Shown here: positions 57,524 through 64,000 of the stretch, piece by piece
Position numbering within the stretch: the stretch's first letter is position 1
How the letters are laid out: every line of letters starts with the position of its first letter
Assembly (NCBI RefSeq): GCF_010093815.1
Contig: NW_022985558.1
Location: 130,640-194,639, forward strand
Direction: 5' to 3'
DNA length: 64,000 nt
From: Pseudovirgaria hyperparasitica
Lineage: Eukaryota > Ascomycota > Dothideomycetes > Acrospermales > Acrospermaceae
Notes under the pieces: generated by a model
Seen by the model: only the letters and a program-made list of their open reading frames with translations
Database searches by the model: none
Told to the model about the DNA's origin: nothing
Translations under genes and position numbers: made by a program

Positions 57524-58601
57524 TATATAGATATGAAACATTGCTACTTCTTCAAAACTGATTACGACTACGTATGAGGGTAGAGAGACTTACCGTTCCA
57601 GGCCATCCTTCCCGTTGGATGTGCAGTTTGATAGGATCTGTCTGAACTGGGACGCCTGGCAGACCATGGCGGAGAAGTCCGCATGCAGTCGCTGGACGTG
57701 TTTCAGTTCCTCGAAGCAGCATTACCCATGTGTGAGATGAAGACCTGATGCATGACGAGCCATCAGTCCTCGATTGGCTCTGTAAATACATTCTATGGCT
57801 ATAGACAGCATGATACATAGTCAACAAAGAAGTGTAAGGCGCGTGGCCAGTGGGGCCAAGGACTGACTGCAGGACGCTGGCAAAGTGGTTGAGATATTGA
57901 GAAGCCGAAGCCAAGGAGAGAGAGGGGGGGGAGGGGGTAAGAGAGAAAAGCCGCGCAATGGAAGTGAAATGTGGGGAGAGGGGGCCGCAGAGTGGCTATT
58001 GCAGTGTTGACCCCCTGACAAGTCTGTTGCACTTAAGCTCGAGGTTGCCGCCAAGCCGAAGAGAGACCGCTGCTAAATTAGCGCCATCGCCATTCATCGC
58101 CATCTCCATCTTCCATCCCGGGTCGGTCGCCATCTTCAGCTCAGCGGCTACGTTGCATTCCTCAGGCACAGAATGCTCATACACTCAACACTCAACACCC
58201 AATATTGTCACCGTCACTGACCACGTCAACCTCAGGTCTATCCTGTGTCGCTGTGTCCTTGTGGTCTTCTAAACCCTTGCCCTCACCGCCGCTCTCTGTC
58301 GTCTCTCGCGTTGCTGCATACTGTCGCTCGTTGTTCGCTACCGTCGTCGCATCTTTCTCAACATCCATCTTGAACCGTCACTGCCTGTATCCTGCGCTTC
58401 GAGCAACAGGAACAGCATCTTCACACTTGTCTATTCGCCCTTCTCCGTCTTTACCGTCTGCGCGTGCTGCTGGTTCCGTTCGCGCAGATCTGGACTCGCA
58501 ACAACAGTGTTGGGCTACAGGACACACTGTCCTCAGCCTTCTTGATCGTCAGGCCTCCTACAATACCTGCCTGAGAGGCTCATCGAGATTTTTTGGACAC
58601 G
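57524..58601. other. intergenic region / NIPA promoter
   Basis: About 1.1 kb between two plus-strand genes. It contains a G-rich run near 57918-57938 and a CT-rich stretch at about 58090-58580 that probably forms the 5' leader of the NIPA gene. No coding gene is supported. Confidence 0.5.
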
Positions 58602-60185
58602 ATGGAAGAACTAGACGACAAGTACGCCAATCCGCATACGCCGATTTCAGCACTATGGCTGACCGCGCTCTTGTGTAACTTGTAATACTGACCGTCGGTA
58701 CAGATACATAGGCCTGGCACTGGCCATACTAGGCACTGTCTGCATAGGTAAGCACATCACTCCAATTTTCACAGCATGCAATGTCCCGGCTAATGATGTA
58801 ACTATTAGGAGCGAGTTTCGTCATAACGAAGAAAGGCTTGATGCAAGCGTCAGAGAGACATGGCTTCGAAGGAGACGGTTTCACATACTTGAAGAATGCA
58901 ACGTGGTGGGGAGGAATAATAACAAGTCAGTCGACCGTCTTCGATATCCCGAGACCAAGCTGACTTGCGTAGTGGTCGTTGGAGAAATCGGTAATTTTGC
59001 AGCATATGCGTATGCTCCCGCCATATTGGTCACACCTTTGGGAGCACTGAGTGTCCTAATCGGGTCAGTCTTCACGAGCTGTCCTACTTCAAGTACCCTC
59101 TGACCGTCTCGTAGCGCTATCCTCGGTTCATATTTTCTGGGCGAACGACTTGGAATACTCGGGAAAATCGGTTGCGCCATCTGTCTGTTGGGTTCTTTGA
59201 TAATTGTCCTACATGCGCCCCCAGATAAGGACATACAACGAATTGACGAGATGCTACAATATGCACTTCATCCACGTAAGTCGTTCCACAATCAGCTTGT
59301 AGGGTCGATGCTCACTGGATTAGTATTCGTAATATATTGCCTAATTGTCGCAGTCTTCTCTGTGTTCATGATATACAAAGTCGCCCCGAAATATGGACGT
59401 ACAAACCCTATGATATACCTCTCGATATGCTCGACAACAGGATCGATATCTGTCATGGCGATTAAAGGCTTCGGGATCGCGCTCAAGCTCACGTTCGCGG
59501 GTAAGAATCAATTTGTATACCCATCGACATACATATTTTTGATCGTCGTGGTTGTTTGCATCCTTACACAAATGAACTACTTCAACAAAGCTCTTAGCCA
59601 ATTCTCGACATCAATGTAGGTCCCACGGCATGTCTATTTCTTCGCAAAGCTTACCAAGCCGTCAGAGTCAATCCCCTCTACTACGTAACGTTCACGACTT
59701 GTACTCTCCTTGCCTCGTTCCTCCTCTTCCGCGGCTTCAACACCACCTCTGCCGTCGACATCATTTCACTCCTCTGCGGCTTTCTGATCATCTTCTCTGG
59801 TGTCTACCTTCTGAACCTCTCCCGTGAGGACCCCGACGGCAAGAGTAAACTCGCAAATAAATTCTCTGACGGCATTCCAACGGACGGAATTGCATCTGTC
59901 GGTACGCGGCGCAGTCTACAGGCGCGCAGGAGTAGTGTCGAAGCCGGCTATGCCCGCGGCAGCTTCGGCGACCGCGACGCACTGATGCACGGCTACGATG
60001 AAGAAAACCAATTCGGACTCGGTGAGCTAGCCGAGGACAGCGAGGACGACAGCAGTGGTCACCGCAAGCGAACGAGCTTCGACGAGACGGAAGCGAATCC
60101 GCGGAAGAGCACGCAGACGCGTACATCGAGCGCTAAAGGTGTGCGAACTAGTCTTAATGTCCGCGGGAAGAGTGTTGATCGGTGA
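58602..60185 (+). CDS. NIPA-type magnesium transporter (DUF803)
   Basis: Six exons: 58602-58621, 58704-58747, 58809-58925, 58973-59063, 59115-59615 and 59666-60185; 430 residues in frame. The joins rebuild the family signature: [77 protein letters not shown], and [19 protein letters not shown]. About nine membrane helices lie within residues 8-310, then a hydrophilic tail of about 120 residues rich in Ser, Arg and Asp. NIPA proteins belong to the drug/metabolite transporter superfamily and carry Mg2+ at the plasma membrane or endosomes. Assignment is firm; which metal it carries is taken from the family. Confidence 0.94.
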
Positions 60186-61498
60186 TTTCTAGGCGATGCG
60201 TGGGCAGAATGGTAGAATGTCGAAGTTCGGCTTGATTCGCGAGTACATATATCTCGCGAAAATCAACGACACATCGGCACATCAGCTTTCACCCACCTGC
60301 ACAAACGGCGTAAAGGGCGTTATCGGGACGACTAGACCTCAAGCGTACAGCGGCGTACGGAAACAACAGGGACTTAGAGAGCATTTTTTTCAGTATTCAT
60401 GTCTATATCATTGCACACGCATTGTGTTCCGCGAACACACGCGCCCGGAGTTAATACAGGTGGTGGCACAAGGGTGTACTTTGGATAGAGGTTAGAGGAT
60501 GGCATCGGGAACGGCTGTGTCACGATACGGAGATCATGTGGCATGAACAAAAGTAGTTATATGAGAGTATATCCATGTCTCCAAAGGTGCAAACCTCTTG
60601 GAAACCACATTGCCAAAGCAGAATAATGTGCATAGGACGTGATTCAACGAGTTAGAGGCGCGGAATCTCTCTGCTTACAGAAGGTTATGATGGTATTACT
60701 GACGAATCTACTGCACCAAGACGCGAAACAATAGTGGTCAATTATGATAGCAACCGCAAACTAAGGGCACCAACCTACCTTATAGCACTGACAGAGCCTG
60801 CATATAGTCTTCCTGCAAAACCTGTCATATGCAACAACTCCTCTCAGTACGCATATCGAAATATACCGCACACCTCTTCCATTGCCGTGCACCACAGACA
60901 AAACACTCCAATACCTAATTAGCTTCAGTAGGCTGCTTGCTGCTCTTTAAGACCGTGCCTGCCTGCCTTTCTCCATACCCTATCTTTAGGTGGAACGGAC
61001 GCCCAGAGCTGATCCTTATGGTAGAAGTATATGATTTGTTTTTTTAGGACTTGGATGGCATCATGCAAGAAGCACTGGCCTTTGTCTGTCTGTCTGTCGT
61101 CTGTCGTCTCGAGAAAAGGACCTCCCATGAGAGACGTTACCCCGGAAGGAGGAAGCAGGCAGTTTTGGTAGACGACGAATGTCTGGCATATTTGTGACTC
61201 CTTTGAACTTACTGAACAATGCCGTCCAAGTATAGACAGAAGTACCCACTCCGTCATTCTCAAGGAAACAATGTCTATCGCTGCATCGTCCATGAAGCTG
61301 AACAACGTTAGTGGCGAACCTCTAGGCATTGCGTATTCGCCATCGATGGTATAAGATTACTCCAAATTCTTGCTTGGACAGAGGTCTCAATACACGCTTG
61401 ATCATAATAAGAGAAATCTCGAGCACTTCAGAACCTAAAACGGTTGTGTGAATATTCGCCAGTCAACATCGCACCTCTTTCCAGCCATCACATCTGAC
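60186..61498. other. intergenic region
   Basis: About 1.3 kb between two plus-strand genes. A 134-codon minus frame at 60925-61329 begins with ATG but has no recognisable motif and overlaps a CTGT-rich simple repeat near 61083-61108; it is not called. Nothing else is seen. Confidence 0.45.
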
Positions 61499-62332
61499 AT
61501 GCCAGTTAAACTTCGAAAAGCAAGCAGAGCAACTGAATTTAGCACTATGGCCCCATTCAATGGCAGAATTACGTCTCCTCACCGCCCGTCCAACGACGAT
61601 TCTGAAACACTCACGCACTGGGATGACGACTTGAACAGCCCTCCCGCAGAAGAACATGTTGGACCTCAGAGGAGAATCGCAGAGAACAGTATCGCCGATG
61701 TCCATTTCCAAAAATTGCCCGTCACCAAAAACGAGCAGCGTAAGAAATATACAGGGAATATCCGCAAGCTGTTGAGCACCGCCAGCACATTGAGACGAGA
61801 GTTGCCGAGCTCGATGAATAGACCACTGAACTCGGAAGCCACGATAGCGGACTGGAGCACGAAGCTGGGTTTCTGGAAGAACGAGGTGATACATCTCAAG
61901 AATAGAAACACGAAACTCGCCAAAAAGCTCGCAATATCGGAGGCCAAGTACGGGGAAATGTCCGTCAGCCTGAAAAAACGACTGAGTCAAACAAAGAAGG
62001 ATCTTGAACAGCTGAAAGAGGCTCATGAACAGGCAGAGGACACGCTGCAACAGGAATATCTGCTCAAGCGGGGATCCGAAAACGCCGTACTTGAAAGTTT
62101 GCACTCGAAATCAATGTACCGTGTAGAGCAGGCACATACACAGGAACGCAAGCGTCTGACGGACAAGCTGGAGACCCTGCAGGACAAGCTGGAGAGCTTG
62201 CAGGACAAGCTGGGGACCCTGCAGGACAAGGCCATGTACCAGTTGCTTCACACTGCTTTCAAGGCACTAGGCCTGACCGTTCTCATGCTTTTCCTCTTTG
62301 TTCCCGTTTGCGTGTTTCTATCCCTATACTAA
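61499..62332 (+). CDS. tail-anchored coiled-coil protein, unknown function
   Basis: Single exon, 277 residues from ATG 61499; the open frame starts 17 codons earlier at a GTG, and a second ATG is at 61547. The N-terminal 100 residues are polar. A coiled coil covers about residues 125-250, including three near-identical seven-residue heptads of the type DKLE(T/S)LQ, encoded by a 21-bp tandem repeat at 62161-62223. The extreme C-terminus is one hydrophobic helix (ALGLTVLMLFLFVPVCVFLS) with only two residues after it, which is the layout of tail-anchored proteins inserted through the GET route. It may act at the ER, Golgi or nuclear envelope; I do not recognise the family. Confidence 0.65.
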   Translation: MPVKLRKASRATEFSTMAPFNGRITSPHRPSNDDSETLTHWDDDLNSPPAEEHVGPQRRIAENSIADVHFQKLPVTKNEQRKKYTGNIRKLLSTASTLRRELPSSMNRPLNSEATIADWSTKLGFWKNEVIHLKNRNTKLAKKLAISEAKYGEMSVSLKKRLSQTKKDLEQLKEAHEQAEDTLQQEYLLKRGSENAVLESLHSKSMYRVEQAHTQERKRLTDKLETLQDKLESLQDKLGTLQDKAMYQLLHTAFKALGLTVLMLFLFVPVCVFLSLY

Positions 62333-63398
62333 AGTCTGAGTAGGCTTAGTACTGCTAGGTAGGGCCTGTGTACTCGTATTTGTCTTTACTCATCGTTTGT
62401 TTTTATCTTTGTATAGTATTGTCTTTTGACGTAGCTTGTTACACTTAATCTCACGCTACCTTCTTATACGTGAAGACGGACTTCATGAAAGAGGCTGAAA
62501 ATCTGAGTGTCGAGCGATGATCGAACGAGCGACTGTAGAAGGACTAGATTGTTGTAAGAGAGTCAACATGTAACATGTTCAGTTATCCAAAGCTTGAGGA
62601 TTAGCAGGCGAACGCAGCAAAGTTCAAGTCCAGGTATAACCTCAGGGGACGGCAGAACAGGTGTCCCCTTGCGTGGCCCGAGTAGGCTTCCAGCCGTAAG
62701 TCCCGAGTCTAGGGCATTATGCCCCTTGCTCGTAGGCGTTATATTACCTTTCCATCTAGATCTTAACGCAGTTGTCTGGTCTGGTGAGTACCGACCATCC
62801 TTCACGTCGTCCGCTGCTGTACGAAGCGCTTATTGATCTGGTACAGTGAGATCTAAATAAGATTATCCAAGGCCATGTGCCGAGCGTTCGGAACACATTC
62901 CTTAGTGTTCATCCAAGGATCGGCATTAGTTGCTCCGGCCCGGCTTACCCTACGGTTACACTGCATACACATCGGGCCGCACTCACGGCTCCATCCCTTA
63001 GCGTTAGTTCTCATCACTCATCATCATACATTGATCTTTTTTTGTATCTTACGTTATTATCTGCCCAGCTCTTTCTCCAACTCCACGATGAAGAGACGAA
63101 GTTTGCTGTCCTGGTACAGTAGATGTGGGACGGGAGTCTTTACTGGATATAGCTAGCGTTCCGAGGTGCCGAGGCATCTGAGCTGGGAGCGGCTCAATTG
63201 TTGCTCCGACTCCTTGACACATTCTTCTCCTGATTTGTATTGTAAAAGCATCTTTTCGTCCGCTATGCATCGGGTCGGTGGATAGTTTCCCTTCAGAAGT
63301 TCTTTTATATAGACTTGCGCTCATTTCTCAACTGTCATATCATATACATTCTACATTACACAAACAGGAGGACATCTCTTTCCTTTTCATTCGCCATC
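62333..63398. other. intergenic region
   Basis: About 1.1 kb between the tail-anchored protein gene and the Old Yellow Enzyme gene. Short frames of up to 93 codons on both strands carry no recognisable motif. The last 150 bases are CT-rich and probably the promoter and leader of the next gene. Confidence 0.5.
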
Positions 63399-64000
63399 AT
63401 GTCGTCTCTATCTTCCCCTCTAACGCTTCCGAGCGGTCTCGTACTTCCAAACCGGCTGTCCAAGGTATGTTACAGGTTGCTGAGCATGCACCTTACATCG
63501 TCTAACATCTCCAGGCCGCCATGGCCGAAGACCTCGCCGAATCGGGCGCCCACCCAGGTACCGCCCTCAACACCGTGTACAACAAATGGGCGACCGGAAA
63601 CTGGGGCATGCTCCTGACCGGAAACGTAATGGTCGACAGCTCACACCGGGGCTCCCCAAGCGACGTCGCGCTCCCATCCTCAATCGCCACCTCGAGCCCC
63701 TCCGCGCCCTCTGATCGCGCCACTGCCCTCGCACTCTGGACCGCCTGGGCAAACGCAATCCAATCCAATGGCACGCCCGCAGTCATGCAAGTCAACCACC
63801 CGGGCCGCCAATGTCCACGCAACCTACGCAAAGGCGCCGCCCTCGCTCCGTCCGCGATCCCGCTACAGCTCGGCACGGGGCTGTTCGCGCGCTTCATCAG
63901 CTGGGTTGTGTTCGGGTCGCCACGCGAGATGTCCAAAGATGACATCCAGCACGTGGTAGCCGAGTTTGCGGAGACGGCGAGGCTGGCGAGTGACGCGGGG
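63399..64000 (+). CDS. NADH:flavin oxidoreductase (Old Yellow Enzyme family), partial
   Basis: Exon 1 63399-63464, intron of 50 nt, exon 2 from 63515 running off the window end. The join gives LPNRLSKAAMAEDLAE, the classic N-terminus of fungal OYE-like enzymes, followed by WGMLLTGNVMVD, NGTPAVMQVNHPGRQ and SPREMSKDDIQHVV. The family is an FMN-containing TIM barrel that reduces activated alkenes using NAD(P)H. About 184 residues are visible of an expected 400 or so; the catalytic His/Asn and Tyr lie beyond the window. The sequence resembles the longer NADH:flavin oxidoreductase subgroup rather than yeast OYE itself. Confidence 0.92.

Noticed and set aside
57552-58054. Minus-strand frames over the G-rich run
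   Set aside because: Pro/Leu/Ser-rich translation of a low-complexity purine stretch; no start context or motif.
60925-61329. 134-codon minus-strand open frame with an ATG
   Set aside because: No motif, overlaps a simple CTGT repeat, and lies in an otherwise ordinary intergenic region. Could be real but is not supportable from sequence alone.
1-64000. Secondary-metabolite cluster, transposon, viral insertion or CRISPR array
   Set aside because: No polyketide or nonribosomal synthase, terpene cyclase, transposase, reverse transcriptase, capsid-like frame or regularly spaced repeat array was found in any frame inspected.

Overview
The window is nuclear DNA from a filamentous ascomycete (Pezizomycotina). 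Evidence: short spliceosomal introns (about 45-280 nt, mostly 50-75) with GT..AG ends, CASP/Coy1, VPS3, SAP18 and DUF3455 proteins with filamentous-fungal architecture, a HET-domain gene, and two tRNA genes with introns after position 37. A Dothideomycete-like genome is my best guess, from overall gene style only. Genes stand alone on both strands; there are no operons.

Layout. 0.4-2.1 kb: D-arabinono-1,4-lactone oxidase. 2.8-3.2 kb: intron-containing tRNA-Met(CAT) and tRNA-Thr(CGT), same strand. 4.7-6.4 kb: unrecognised Cys/His-motif protein. 7.9-10.9 kb: Sac-domain phosphoinositide phosphatase with a Sac2-like C-terminus. 11.4-12.6 kb: GT34 glycosyltransferase. 14.8-16.8 kb: HET-domain protein. 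17.1-19.0 kb: choline/GABA-type permease. 19.6-23.2 kb: VPS3; 23.5-26.0 kb: CASP/Coy1, divergent from VPS3 across about 310 bp. 26.6-27.4 kb: secreted DUF3455 protein. 27.4-30.8 kb: gene-poor block with degraded coding fragments and a tRNA-like relic. 30.8-32.7 kb: coiled-coil protein. 33.7-34.7 kb: SAP18 with an RGG tail. 36.5-39.3 kb: LCAT-like hydrolase. 40.0-41.5 kb: polytopic membrane protein. 43.7-44.9 kb: broken membrane-protein gene. 46.1-48.1 kb: orphan single-TM protein. 49.0-52.2 kb: Xaa-Pro aminopeptidase with a very long C-terminal extension. 52.7-53.8 kb: flavin-reductase-like protein. 53.9-54.3 kb: AT-rich patch. 55.4-57.5 kb: kelch/single-TM protein with an apparent frameshift. 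58.6-60.2 kb: NIPA-type magnesium transporter. 61.5-62.3 kb: tail-anchored coiled-coil protein. 63.4 kb to the end: Old Yellow Enzyme family, cut by the window edge.

Functionally this is mostly housekeeping: membrane traffic and phosphoinositides (Sac, VPS3, CASP, GT34), transport (permease, NIPA), peptide and redox metabolism, and chromatin/RNA (SAP18). I found no secondary-metabolite cluster, intact transposon, CRISPR array or virus. Exon joins were read by eye from GT/AG sites and reading frame; for nearly every multi-exon gene the summed exon length is divisible by three. The exception is the kelch gene, and that is why I call a frameshift there. The most interesting items are the long prolidase extension, the two broken genes at 43.7-44.9 and 56.35 kb, the relics at 28-30.6 kb, and several conserved-looking proteins I cannot name.
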